From positions 1 to 64,000 of the forward strand of contig JADMJS010000015.1 in NCBI GenBank assembly GCA_018780435.1: 64,000 nucleotides of DNA. Reading direction: 5' to 3'. A program made the translations under genes and the position numbers. The stretch is from Myxococcales bacterium (GTDB lineage Bacteria; Myxococcota_A; UBA9042; GCA-2863065). The stretch's first letter is position 1. Every line of letters begins with the position of its first letter. The notes under the pieces were generated by a model that searched no databases, was not told the DNA's origin, and saw only the letters and a program-made list of their open reading frames with translations. Of this stretch, positions 25,660 to 35,858 are shown piece after piece.

Positions 25660-28600
25660 CGTGGCCCTCGTCGTCGTCGGCCCCCGGTCCGTCGAAGTCG
25701 AGCTCATCGCCCTCGGCGCTGGGCCCCGTCTTCTGGTTCTTCTTCTCTCGACGACGCATCTCGTGGTCGAACAGGTCCGCGGCCTCCTGAGCGTGGTCCT
25801 TCAAGAAGGCGGCGCGATGGGCGTCTGCGTCCTGTTCTTCGAGCCGGAAGTCGGGGCCGATCTCGTCCTGAAGACGCAGCTCCCACGCGTAGGCGCGGGC
25901 CGGGTGATAACGCCAGAAGCAGCCGTGGGCGACCGCCAACGAGGGGTCGACGCGGCACTTGGCGTCGACGCGCGCCGGGAAGTACCGAGCGGCGAGGTGA
26001 GACCAGTCGTAGTCCTTACGTCCCTTCGGTCGTCGCAGCTCCTTCCACCACGTCTCCGGCTTCTTCCACTGCGGCTTCAACAGCGGCCAGAGCGCCGCGC
26101 TGTTCACCATCACGCCGTCGTCGAGCACCGGGGCGTAGCGGGCCGAGACCTCCTTCGGCCCGCCCTCGTCCGGTGGGCCGCGCTCGGCACAGTCGGTGAC
26201 TGCCGCGATGAAGGCCTCGAGCTCGTCCATGAGCGGCTTCACGATGGCGAGCTGATCTTCGGCTTCCCGTGCTGCGCGTTTGTCGCCGCTGGCCCGCATC
26301 GCCTGAATGTCGGCGAGCCGGCCTTCGAGCGCGACTCGCTCGGGCTTCAGATAACGCGCGATGACGGTCGTGAGCGTGCTCTCGGACATGCGATGGATGG
26401 CGACCCAAGCGACGAAGCTCCGCTTCTCCGACGAGAGCGGCCACCAGATCGGCCGGTTCTCGTACTGCCGCTCATGGACGGCGAAGAAGTCCGTCCGCAG
26501 CCACGTCCTCACGTCCTTTCCGGGCGCGATGGCGGCGCCGTGTTCCGCGAAGGCCTCGCGTAGTCTAGCGCAGGCGTCGTGGTCGAGGCTGTCGCGCGAG
26601 CCCGACTTCGTTAGCCAGAGAATCCCGTCCGGGAGCGGCTCGACCGAGGACGGGAAACGCCCGAGGGCCTGGCCCAACGCGTAGGACACCCACGCGGTGG
26701 GGGTCGGTGGGTCGTAGACGGGCTCGTAGGGCGGGAGCGGCGCGCCTTCTGGTCGGTCGACGGCCTCTTGCGCCCAGGCTTGCGCATATCGCCATGGGGA
26801 AGGGCCGGGATTCACGAACTCGACTGAGGTTTCGCGGGCTTGTTCGTGTTCGGTGAAGGCGGATTCGATTCGGGCGAAGATCTCGTCGGCTTGGGCGATG
26901 GGGAAGAGGGGGAGGCGGTTTACATCGCCTACCTCGAAGCCAATACCGGGATTCAAAGACTGGAGTATCTCTCGTGCCCGATTGGAATTCATTGCACATA
27001 CTGCGTACGCGAGATTCTCGGGAAATACGGATGAGCCCTTGTGGCCAAATATGCTCGCCAGTCGATGCACTCGTGCTGTGAAGGAGGCGCCGATCATCGA
27101 GAACGCGACACCCCGCTGGAAGTACTTGGATTGATTCTGGGGTCGTGATGCCTGACGCCCGTTGACCTCGTAGGTTTGAACCTGAAGGCCGGCATCGCGC
27201 CAGAAGACAACATCGCAACACGCTTCAAGCCAAGCACGCCCTGCTGCACCTTTGATGTAGGGCGCCCAACCTCCGGAGACGACCTCCCAGGGCTTCCTAA
27301 TGAAACGTGCATTGTCCGCCGTGGCCAAGCCCTGCCGAGCGGGTGACACCGCTCCGATCAAGGGTGCGCTGCGATATGCGTCAAACCTAACCTGGTCCCA
27401 CCAGTAAACGAGGGGCCACTCCGGGACGACTTGGAGGTCCTTGGGGGCGAACTCGTGTCGACCTACACCCGCGAGCAAAGCCGCGTGCTTGCGCGACGTC
27501 CGCGCCGAATCGCGAGCATTGTCTTCGCGAGGAGTGGGAAGCGTTGCGAGCGAGCGTTCGGCCGACGGCTCGACTCGTCGAAAGGCGCAAACGCTAACGG
27601 ACACCACCTCGTCAGGAATATCGGCAAAGGCGCCGCGGTCGAAATCGCCAATCAGGCGGAGGTCGAAATCGCCCAGCAAGTGCTTCCGAATCGGCGAAAA
27701 CTGCTTGATGAACATCCAGTTGCGCATCGTGAGCAAGGCTGACACCCCACCCGGACGAGCCAACTGCAACCCGCGTTCGAGGAACGCCGCGTAGAGGTCG
27801 GCTTTGCCGCGTGGGTAGCGCGTCTCGATGTACTTCGCATCGGCCATCTTGCCTGTGCCCTGATAAGGCGGGTTCCCCACCACGAGGTGGTACGTCCCCT
27901 CCCGAATCATGCGCACGAACCGAATCCCGGCCGCGAGCTGCTCTCCGCGCAACCGAAGCCCCAAGTCGTCGCCGCCGGTGTGGCGGGCGAGGAAAGCGTC
28001 GATCGCGCTCTCGAGCGAGCCGCGATCGGCGGGACTCTTCCGCGCTCGAACGTCGTCGTCGACCACTTCGCCCAATCGAAGCTGTCGCGGGGCCACGGTG
28101 GTGTGGCCGAGCTGATGGGCCACGATCGCCTCGTCGAGGGCCCGATCGACCTTGAGGAGCGATCCCAGGTGGTCGGCGCCCTTGAGCGCGGTGATGATGT
28201 GGTCGGTGAGCGAGCCGGGCATGCCGGTGGCGTCGAAGATCTCCCGTCGAAGCTCCTGCAGCGCGGGGTCGTCGCTCGCCAGGTTGCCGAGGCGCAACGC
28301 GGAGGCGACGAGGTTCACGCGTTTCGGGGACGCGGTCGGCGCGACTTCGCGGACCTTGAGTTGCAGGGCAGCGGCGGCGATCTGGACGGCGCGCGGGTCG
28401 ATGTCGAGCCCGTGCAGGTTGTCTTCGATGATCCACTCCGCGATCTCGCGGTCGCTCCAGCTCGTTTTGCGGTGGCGCGCCTCCTCACGGTACAGCTCGA
28501 GGAGGAGATCGAAGGCGATGACGAGGAAGTGGCCCGACCCGCAGGCCGGGTCGAGGAGCTTGAGCTCGCGCAATGAGCTCGGCGCGTGCTCGATGGCGTC

Positions 28601-29566
28601 GGCCAGAATTGGCTGCTTGACCCAGTACTTCCAGCGCGCTTCGAGCCCGTCCGCGATGGGCATCAGCTCGTCGAGCTTCTTCTCCCCAGCGTCGCGGAGG
28701 GCACGCCACTCGGCGCGGCGCCGCTCGAGGTCGCCGAGCACGCCGGTCGCTTCGACCTCGGCGGTCCAGCGGTGCTTTCGGCACATGGCAAGCCAGAGGG
28801 TGCCGAGCGTGTTCTCCAGGATCCACTCGACCATGTAGCGTTCGGTGAACATCTGGGTCTTGGACGCGATCTCGTGTGGCTCGATCTTGCCGCCGTCCTT
28901 GATCTTCTCGTCGAGCGCATCTCGGTCGGGATCGTTCCAGTACTGGTAGACCCAGCCGAGGGTCGTGTCGTCGAGCCAGGCGCCGTCGAGCTCCGGATCG
29001 TTCAGGTCCTCCACGGCGGCGCGCATCGTCGCGGCGGGGACCGGGAACAAGGACGTGAGGCCCACGTCGCCGAAGACGCCCGGCAAGGTGGCGGCCAGCT
29101 CGCCGAAGAGCAGGCCGAGCAGGGTGTCGTAACCCTCGGCTTCGCCGGTGCAGAGCTCGGGCGCAAACTCACGGAAGCCGCGATAGCCGGTGCTCCCAAA
29201 GCCACCGGTCAAGACGGTGGGCTTCGAGAGGCCAAGCGCCTCCAGGACGCGGACGATGACGAGGCGGTGCGTGAAGGTGTAGGCCGCCTCCCGAACGGCG
29301 AGTGCGAAGAAGCGAGCGCGGGTCCCGGCGGCATCGGCTTTTGACCCTGTGGACGCGCCGCGCGCCTGCTCCGAGAGCCAGGACTCGAGGCGGCGACGGC
29401 TTACGGCCAGGGCCTCGGTCAGGCCGGCGTCCTCCGCGGGGACCGAGAGCCGGTAGCTGCCTTCCGCGGCGGTGGCGAGATCGGTGAGCAGGCGCGCACG
29501 CAGCCGCTTGATCGCGCTTGCGAGGCGCGACTTGGTGTCGGGTGACATCGGTGCGGAACGCGTCAC
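25652..29566 (-). CDS. pglX: BREX adenine-specific DNA methyltransferase PglX
   Basis: A 1304-aa methyltransferase that marks host DNA at the BREX recognition site. The SAM-binding motif I is LLDPACGSGHFLV near residue 340 and the catalytic motif IV VVGNPPYQG near 565, the gamma-class N6-adenine type. A long C-terminal region with target-recognition character follows. GTG 29566 is preferred because a GGAGG lies five bases upstream (29572-29576); ATG 29548 and TTG 29578 are alternatives. About 15 bp separate it from brxC. The section ~26.8-27.5 kb is less GC-rich than the rest of the gene and corresponds to the likely specificity region. Confidence 0.95.
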   Translation of the reverse strand: MTRSAPMSPDTKSRLASAIKRLRARLLTDLATAAEGSYRLSVPAEDAGLTEALAVSRRRLESWLSEQARGASTGSKADAAGTRARFFALAVREAAYTFTHRLVIVRVLEALGLSKPTVLTGGFGSTGYRGFREFAPELCTGEAEGYDTLLGLLFGELAATLPGVFGDVGLTSLFPVPAATMRAAVEDLNDPELDGAWLDDTTLGWVYQYWNDPDRDALDEKIKDGGKIEPHEIASKTQMFTERYMVEWILENTLGTLWLAMCRKHRWTAEVEATGVLGDLERRRAEWRALRDAGEKKLDELMPIADGLEARWKYWVKQPILADAIEHAPSSLRELKLLDPACGSGHFLVIAFDLLLELYREEARHRKTSWSDREIAEWIIEDNLHGLDIDPRAVQIAAAALQLKVREVAPTASPKRVNLVASALRLGNLASDDPALQELRREIFDATGMPGSLTDHIITALKGADHLGSLLKVDRALDEAIVAHQLGHTTVAPRQLRLGEVVDDDVRARKSPADRGSLESAIDAFLARHTGGDDLGLRLRGEQLAAGIRFVRMIREGTYHLVVGNPPYQGTGKMADAKYIETRYPRGKADLYAAFLERGLQLARPGGVSALLTMRNWMFIKQFSPIRKHLLGDFDLRLIGDFDRGAFADIPDEVVSVSVCAFRRVEPSAERSLATLPTPREDNARDSARTSRKHAALLAGVGRHEFAPKDLQVVPEWPLVYWWDQVRFDAYRSAPLIGAVSPARQGLATADNARFIRKPWEVVSGGWAPYIKGAAGRAWLEACCDVVFWRDAGLQVQTYEVNGRQASRPQNQSKYFQRGVAFSMIGASFTARVHRLASIFGHKGSSVFPENLAYAVCAMNSNRAREILQSLNPGIGFEVGDVNRLPLFPIAQADEIFARIESAFTEHEQARETSVEFVNPGPSPWRYAQAWAQEAVDRPEGAPLPPYEPVYDPPTPTAWVSYALGQALGRFPSSVEPLPDGILWLTKSGSRDSLDHDACARLREAFAEHGAAIAPGKDVRTWLRTDFFAVHERQYENRPIWWPLSSEKRSFVAWVAIHRMSESTLTTVIARYLKPERVALEGRLADIQAMRASGDKRAAREAEDQLAIVKPLMDELEAFIAAVTDCAERGPPDEGGPKEVSARYAPVLDDGVMVNSAALWPLLKPQWKKPETWWKELRRPKGRKDYDWSHLAARYFPARVDAKCRVDPSLAVAHGCFWRYHPARAYAWELRLQDEIGPDFRLEEQDADAHRAAFLKDHAQEAADLFDHEMRRREKKNQKTGPSAEGDELDFDGPGADDDEGHDD

Positions 29567-29581
29567 GGCGGCCTCCAAAAA

Positions 29582-32500
29582 TCAGGTGATGCGAACGCGT
29601 TTGCCTTCGTCGAGGAGCGGGCCCACACGGGCCTTGAGCTCGTCGAGGGCGCGGTCGAGCTCGGCGCGGCTCCCAAACTCGCGCCCCGAGAGGCCGGTCG
29701 CGACGCGTATGGTCGGCGTTCGATGGACTCGTTCCAGCGCCTGATCGAGGCGGTCCTGGGCGACATCTTTGGCCTGGGTCAATCGTTCGTCGAAGGTGCG
29801 GGTCATCGCGAGCAGGCTGAGCTTCTCGCTCTCGACGCTGGCGACGGCTTCCTGGATCGGCCGCAGCACCTCGTGGGAGGCGTCGCGGTCGAGGTGCTGG
29901 AAGTCCTGGCCCTGGGTCTTCAGCGCTTCGCGGGCTTCGAGGGCCCGGCGTGCGTGGTCCTCGGCGAGTCGGCGGCGCGCGTCGGCATAGGCGTTTCGGA
30001 TCGCGTCGAGATCCGGCTCGAGCGCGGCGATCTCACGCCACGGCTGCATCGACTTCAGGCGCGCACGCAGCCGCGCGGCGGACTCCGCGACGGGACCGAG
30101 CGCTCCCAGCTCGTCGAGTTGCTTCAGCTCGACCTGTTCGACCCGGGCGGCTTCGGCGACGGCGGCGAGGGCCGCGTCCGTGAGCTCCGCGTCGTAGATG
30201 CCGAGCAGCAGCAGCCCTTCACGTAGGACTTCGAGCTGGGCTTTGATGGCCTTCACGGTCGCTTCGACGTGGCGAGAGCGGCGGCACTCTTCGAGCGCTT
30301 TGGCGAGCTTGTCGAGCGCGGGCGGGAGCGCCGGCCGGCCGGGGAGCTGCAGGATCCGCCGCGTCACTTCACGGAGCCGCTCGCTGCGCCCCGGGAGGAG
30401 CTCGAAGGCCTTGTCGGCGATGGCGTCGTTCTCGCGTTCGAGATCGTCGACGCCCATCGTGTCGCGAAACAGCGTACAGATGGCGATGCGATCACGTGCC
30501 GTTACCGTGCCTCCGTCGGCGGGGAAGATCTCGGCACGGCGAAGCGGCTGCTCTTGTCGGAAGAGGTCTTGGACGCCGGGGTCCCGAACGGAGGTCACTT
30601 TGGCGCCCTGGTCGGGCTGAATCGTGATGCGGGTGCCTCGCAAGAGACCCGCCAGGCAGGCACGCACGACGTCCGACGCGTAACCGAAGGGCGGTCGACC
30701 GAAGTGGGCGAAGAGGCTCGCGCCGTCCGTGCCGCGGCGCTCTTCGATGAAGCGCAGGATACGGCTCGGGACCTCCCCGGAACACGACGCCACGTATTTG
30801 CCGGCGTCGAGCGACAAGATCCCGAGATCGCCCTCCATGAACTTGGTGGAGACCCCCCCGAGGTCCCGCTGCAGCAGCGACAGCAGCTCGCCCTCGGTCA
30901 CCGCCGTGTTGGTGAAGTGGACGTAGAGGGTCTCGAGCTTCTCTTCGGCGATGCTCCTGAGCGCAGGGCCGAAGGCTCGGGCCCGGTCCTTGACCGCGAT
31001 CGGGGTGCCGCGGAAGTAGACGGTGCCGCTGAGCCACATCTGCTCGACGAGGCCGCGGAGACGACCCTGCAGGTCTTCGACGCGGAGCTTCTCGTCGATG
31101 AGGAGGCGCTGGCGGTCGGGCGGGAGTGAATCGCGGACGAGCTCGTAGCGCTCGACCATCTTCTGGGATCGCCTGAGCTCACGCGCGGCTTCGAGCGCGT
31201 CGTGCGGGTCGCCCGCGAGCCAGAAGATTCGGTCGCGGTATTCTTCATTGCCGCTCCGACGAACCCAGTCATCGCTCTGGCTCGCGCTGTCGGTCCCGAG
31301 GACGCGATAGTCGACGTAGACGACCGCTTCGTCGCGGGACCGGTCGAGGCGCAGCTCGCGGACGTGGAGGTCGGTGTACCAGGAGTACCAGCCGAAGCGG
31401 CGACCCTTGAACTCCGGCAGCTTGGGGACGGCGATGAGCTGAGTGAGCTCTTCGCGCAGCGCGTCGCCGAGCTTGTCGGCGGTGATGTTGATGATGTCGC
31501 GCTCGGCCTGCCACTCCTCGCCGGCCGAGCTCTGGAGCTTGTAGCCGTGCTTCTCGGAGTAGGTGAGGTAGGACGCGGCCCGCAGGCGTTCGAGCGCGTC
31601 GCGCACGTCCTGCACGGGTCTTCCGGCGGCGAGGCGGTCGTAGAGGCACGACGCCACGAGCTCGGCTGACGTGGCGAGGCCGGGCTGATCCTGGACGTAC
31701 TGGAGTAGCGCGACGGCTTTGGCGGCGCGGGCGGCCAGCTCGTCTGATTTGTCGACGCAGTGATCGAGGACACGCGTCGCCGAGACTTGGAGGTCCGAGT
31801 CGAGCGAGCTGCGTTGCACGTCGAAGACGAGGTCGAGAGTGACGAGGTCGCCGACGGCGCGTTCGGTGAAGGGCTCGCCATTGCCGAGGCGCTGGCGGAA
31901 GAGCTCGCCGAGGAGCTGCAGGAGGCCACGTACGGCGTATTGATCGCCCTGAACGCGGGTGGAGGTGCGCCGAACGGCGGACGTTATCTGGAGGATGAGA
32001 TCGACGTAGCCCGGGAGCAGGGGGTAGGTCTCGACGAAGTCTTCTTCGTTCAGGCCGGTGCTGCAACCGTAGGCGTAGAGCTCCAGATCGCTGCGATGAC
32101 GCCGGAAACGTTCGCGGAGCTCGGTCTCTTTGTCCGGCGCTTTGCGGAGCAGGCGACGGTGGACTACGTCCCGGATGTTGTTGCGGTTCAGGTGTACCCG
32201 GAGGTTCGGCGGGAAGCGGTCCCGCAGCGCGAATACGCCGACCGTCGCGTCATCGAGCTTCTCTTGGGCCGTGACCAGGAGCCAGACCTTGCCGTGCAGG
32301 CGGGCGCCGAGCTCAGAGGCGAACGACTGAAGCTTTCCGATGCGATCACCGTGACTTCCGACGTATTGGCTCACTTCGTCGATGACGATGAACAGCGTCT
32401 TCGAGGCCGCCCGTTGCGCGAGCATGGCCTCGATGGAGGCCACGGCGTCGTTGGACGAGGCGGCGACGCTAGTGCCGATCCCGCCGCGGCTGTCGTACCA

Positions 32501-33217
32501 GCTCGTGGGGTCGACGTAGCGGTCCGGGTACATCACGTGGAGCACGTGAGAGAAGTGGTCGGCGACGACCTTGGTGCGCTGAAGCTCCGACCAGGGCCGG
32601 CCGAGCGTAGCCTGGGCGACTTCGAGGAAGCGCGGCCACTCGCCGTCTTGCTCCAGCTTCAGCTCGTATTCGGCGACGTAGGGGCTGCTCGCGGTGTAGC
32701 CGAGATGCGCTTGGAGCTGACGGACGACGGCGGAATGGATGTGTTCGTTGTCGCGGGCGACGCTGCCAATGTCGAAAACGACGGCGATGGGATCGAGGGG
32801 AGCGACGAGCGCGTCCCAGGCCGCCGTGAGCTCGGAGGCGAGGGGAGTCTCGTCCCGGCGGATGAAGGCGGCAGAGAGCGGGGTGCCGTCCGGGAGGAGC
32901 CGGCCATCGAGCGCGAGGCCGAAGAGCTTGGCGAAGCTCGACTTACCGGAGCCGAAGAAGCCGGCGATCCAGACGGTCGGCAGCTCGGGGCCGCGCGGCT
33001 TGTCGAGCTCGGCGCGGATCGCCTTGCAGAGGCGGACGAACTGCTCGTGGATGCCGTCGGGCATCTTCTTGTGGCGCGGGTCGGCGGCCGGGTAGCCGCC
33101 GGTGATGATGTATTCGCTGACTTCGTCGCGAAGGCGTTCGGGCGACTGCTCGTGGAAGTACACCACGGGCGGGATGTTGCGGGTGACGCTTTGGCGAAAG
33201 AGCTCGGCGATCTTCAC
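29582..33217 (-). CDS. brxC: BREX P-loop ATPase BrxC (PglY-like)
   Basis: A 1211-aa ATPase, the largest ATPase of the system. It begins IAELFRQSVTRNIPPVV, a family-typical opening, then Walker A IAGFFGSGKSSFAKL (~83-97) and Walker B TLFIVIDEVSQYVG (~290). The C-terminal third is long and helical, with coiled-coil character (RLAEDHARRALEAREAL). BrxC and its PglY relatives are required for BREX protection and probably coordinate PglX and PglZ. Start GTG 33217; seven bases separate it from the brxB stop. Confidence 0.95.
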   Translation of the reverse strand: MKIAELFRQSVTRNIPPVVYFHEQSPERLRDEVSEYIITGGYPAADPRHKKMPDGIHEQFVRLCKAIRAELDKPRGPELPTVWIAGFFGSGKSSFAKLFGLALDGRLLPDGTPLSAAFIRRDETPLASELTAAWDALVAPLDPIAVVFDIGSVARDNEHIHSAVVRQLQAHLGYTASSPYVAEYELKLEQDGEWPRFLEVAQATLGRPWSELQRTKVVADHFSHVLHVMYPDRYVDPTSWYDSRGGIGTSVAASSNDAVASIEAMLAQRAASKTLFIVIDEVSQYVGSHGDRIGKLQSFASELGARLHGKVWLLVTAQEKLDDATVGVFALRDRFPPNLRVHLNRNNIRDVVHRRLLRKAPDKETELRERFRRHRSDLELYAYGCSTGLNEEDFVETYPLLPGYVDLILQITSAVRRTSTRVQGDQYAVRGLLQLLGELFRQRLGNGEPFTERAVGDLVTLDLVFDVQRSSLDSDLQVSATRVLDHCVDKSDELAARAAKAVALLQYVQDQPGLATSAELVASCLYDRLAAGRPVQDVRDALERLRAASYLTYSEKHGYKLQSSAGEEWQAERDIINITADKLGDALREELTQLIAVPKLPEFKGRRFGWYSWYTDLHVRELRLDRSRDEAVVYVDYRVLGTDSASQSDDWVRRSGNEEYRDRIFWLAGDPHDALEAARELRRSQKMVERYELVRDSLPPDRQRLLIDEKLRVEDLQGRLRGLVEQMWLSGTVYFRGTPIAVKDRARAFGPALRSIAEEKLETLYVHFTNTAVTEGELLSLLQRDLGGVSTKFMEGDLGILSLDAGKYVASCSGEVPSRILRFIEERRGTDGASLFAHFGRPPFGYASDVVRACLAGLLRGTRITIQPDQGAKVTSVRDPGVQDLFRQEQPLRRAEIFPADGGTVTARDRIAICTLFRDTMGVDDLERENDAIADKAFELLPGRSERLREVTRRILQLPGRPALPPALDKLAKALEECRRSRHVEATVKAIKAQLEVLREGLLLLGIYDAELTDAALAAVAEAARVEQVELKQLDELGALGPVAESAARLRARLKSMQPWREIAALEPDLDAIRNAYADARRRLAEDHARRALEAREALKTQGQDFQHLDRDASHEVLRPIQEAVASVESEKLSLLAMTRTFDERLTQAKDVAQDRLDQALERVHRTPTIRVATGLSGREFGSRAELDRALDELKARVGPLLDEGKRVRIT

Positions 33218-33224
33218 GCGGGCC

Positions 33225-33859
<635 letters not shown>

Positions 33860-33863
<4 letters not shown>

Positions 33864-34615
33864 GTGAGCACCGCCTCCGCCCAGGTCCGCAGGTCGGGGA
33901 AAGCCCAGGTGAGGTCCTTGAGCTGGGCCATGCGACTGAAGTGAACCGACGAGAGGTGGCTGAGTCGATCTTCGAGGGCCGGCCCCATGAGGCCGACCGA
34001 CGCGAGGTAGGGGTTGTCGAGGAGGCTCCCTTCGAAGTGGGTCTCGCGCAGGAGGTAGAGGAGATACTGGAGCGCGGTGTTCGAGACGCGGGGGGTGACG
34101 AGCGGGCGCGGGTCCAGGGTGGTGGTGACGAGCCCGGCTTCGTGCGCAGCCGAGAGCAGCTTGCTGGCAAACTGGCGGCACGACGCGACCGACCAGCGGC
34201 TGGCGAACTGGTCATTCATCCAGCGAACGACGGTGTCGTAGTCGATCGTGGGGCGCGGACCTGCGCGGCGCTGGACGAGATACTGCCCCGTGAACGCGCG
34301 ATAGAGCGGGTCGGTGAGTTGGACGTGCCAGTGGCAGACGAGCCGGCGAGCGTCGGGCTCCATCTGCGTCCAGCGCCGGAGGGCGTCGAGGGCACTCGGG
34401 AACTGGTCGTAACGAAAAGCGAACTTTCGAAGCAGGTAGGTGACGCGCGCGGCGCTCTTCGGGCCGAACCAGCGTTGCTCGAAGGCCGTGTTGAGGCGTG
34501 CGGCGAGGGGCATCGATGGATCGACGGAGGCGAAGTACGCGCGTGAGTCCTCGAGGGCGAGGCTGAGGCGCATGAGCCCGGTGTGTAGCTCGGTGATCTC
34601 GGCGTGGGGCGTCAT
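33860..34615 (-). CDS. brxA: BREX protein BrxA (DUF1819)
   Basis: A 251-aa BrxA-family protein (DUF1819), small and mostly helical, related in fold to NusB-like DNA/RNA-binding proteins. The pattern of an N-terminal amphipathic helix, a WF...SAARVTYLLRKFAFRYDQFP region and a Leu/Tyr-rich C-terminus (LQYLLYLLRETHFEG) fits. Start and stop overlap brxE and brxB respectively by four bases, so brxE, brxA and brxB are translationally coupled. Confidence 0.9.
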
Positions 34616-35181
34616 CGGGGCTTTCGGAAGAAGGGCAGTGGATACGCCGAGGGGAATGGGACCAAGGCGGCCGCGAGCCGAGAGGCCGCCCGATCGACCG
34701 CGCTCGGCGGCGGACCATGGAGCTCGCGGCCCCCGGGTACGACGCGGGCGTCTTCGGTGCCACTGGCGGTGAGCCAGGCGGCGAAGACCGAACGGTCGAA
34801 GGGCGAAGAGAGCAGGCTCAGGTCCGGCAAGGCCAAGGGTGGCGGCGATTCGGACCGCTTCAGCGCTTCGAGCCGGTGCTTCAGGAGCTCATCGAGCTCG
34901 AACCCGAAGTGAAAGAGCGAGATGACCCGGTCCGGATCCGCCAAGGACCGCCGAAGCCGCGAGTCGACCAGCCGCGCCGCCTCGCGAACAGCTTCGAGGC
35001 CGGCCCAGGCGAAGGTGCGCGGCAGAAGCCGGGACAGCAGATCGCCCCCACCGGCCTCGTCGATGAGGTCGGTCTTCCACCACCCGAGCCGCACCGGCTC
35101 GCAGAGCGCTTCCCCGGCCCAGGCGACGCCCAGTTGGAGGGTCAGGACTCGGTCGAGCGCTGAGCTGGGAGGTGGTAGCAT
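34612..35181 (-). CDS. brxE: BREX type 6 protein BrxE
   Basis: A 189-aa protein placed first in the operon. BrxE is the component confined to type 6 BREX; the assignment rests on position, size and an all-helical sequence with the family-like opening (ALDRVLTLQLGVAWAGE, then RLGWWKTDLIDEAGGGDLL). Its function is unknown. ATG 35181 has no strong Shine-Dalgarno sequence. A strong GC hairpin (35263-35294) lies 82 bp upstream, between it and the unknown two-gene module. Confidence 0.82.
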   Translation of the reverse strand: MLPPPSSALDRVLTLQLGVAWAGEALCEPVRLGWWKTDLIDEAGGGDLLSRLLPRTFAWAGLEAVREAARLVDSRLRRSLADPDRVISLFHFGFELDELLKHRLEALKRSESPPPLALPDLSLLSSPFDRSVFAAWLTASGTEDARVVPGGRELHGPPPSAVDRAASRLAAALVPFPSAYPLPFFRKPR

Positions 35182-35262
35182 GGTGGAGATTTTTCGTTCC
35201 TTGGATGCGGTGGCGAGCGGGTTTGGGTCGTCGTAACACGCATTTGGGTCTCGATCCAGGGG

Positions 35263-35294
35263 GGCGGGCGCCGGTGCGGTGGCCGGCGCCCGCC
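35263..35294 (-). terminator. 12-bp perfect GC stem between the unknown module and brxE
   Basis: GGCGGGCGCCGG and CCGGCGCCCGCC pair perfectly around an 8-base loop, 12 bp after the stop of the 183-aa gene and 82 bp before brxE. There is no T-run on either strand, so it is not a classical Rho-independent terminator. It could still pause or protect transcripts and uncouple the upstream module from the BREX genes. Confidence 0.45.
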
Positions 35295-35306
35295 TGGCAA
35301 GACTTG

Positions 35307-35858
35307 CTAGAGGTGACGTCCGATCCAGCCAATTCGGATCTGCCAGGTTCGCTCGTCGACTTCGAAGTAGATTCGCGTGCAGAGGTCACAGTGGGTGCTG
35401 TCGGACACCTTCACGTGGAGGTCGAACTCGCGGATCTCGTCTCCATCGTGAAAGCGCCGCTGTTGACGCGCCTTCTTGTTCTTTTGCAAGGTGTTGGACT
35501 CGCGGCTCAGGCAAAGACCTCTCTGTTCAAGCCAACGCACTCGATCGACACCCAGGTAGCCCGAGTTGACCTGGAGACGGTACGAGATCTCTGCCAAAAG
35601 TTCCATGGCCCGGTAGATCCCCTTCGCCGTAGCAGGCCGCTCCCTGAGCTCGAGCAGCTCGCAAGTCGCGTGTTTGCCGAAGATCAAGTAGTCGGCCAAG
35701 AACCGGCGCGCCGCAAGAACGGCTTCCTCGATGGAAGATGGCTGACAAGTCGGCCGGGGAAGCTCCCGGTTCGAGTTGGCGGCTGGGCCTGTAAAGGTGG
35801 GCCGAACTGGCCCCTTGGGCTGGGGTTCGGGTCGGCGGCAAGAACGATTCGCTTTCAT
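35307..35858 (-). CDS. Hypothetical protein upstream of BREX (183 aa)
   Basis: Not recognised. A Pro/Arg-rich N-terminal ~40 residues precede a helical domain (SIEEAVLAARRFLADYLIFG; KGIYRAMELLAEISYRLQV) and a C-terminal beta-hairpin-like end containing CDLC and the closing RIYFEVDERTWQIRIGWIGR. The close, with aromatic strand then G-W-I-G-R-H-L at the very C-terminus, resembles a recurrent ending of small conserved hypothetical proteins in accessory DNA. ATG overlaps the previous stop (ATGA), so it is coupled to the 300-aa gene. Possible roles include regulation or an extra effector of the BREX locus; this is inference from position only. Confidence 0.6.
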   Translation of the reverse strand: MKANRSCRRPEPQPKGPVRPTFTGPAANSNRELPRPTCQPSSIEEAVLAARRFLADYLIFGKHATCELLELRERPATAKGIYRAMELLAEISYRLQVNSGYLGVDRVRWLEQRGLCLSRESNTLQKNKKARQQRRFHDGDEIREFDLHVKVSDSTHCDLCTRIYFEVDERTWQIRIGWIGRHL

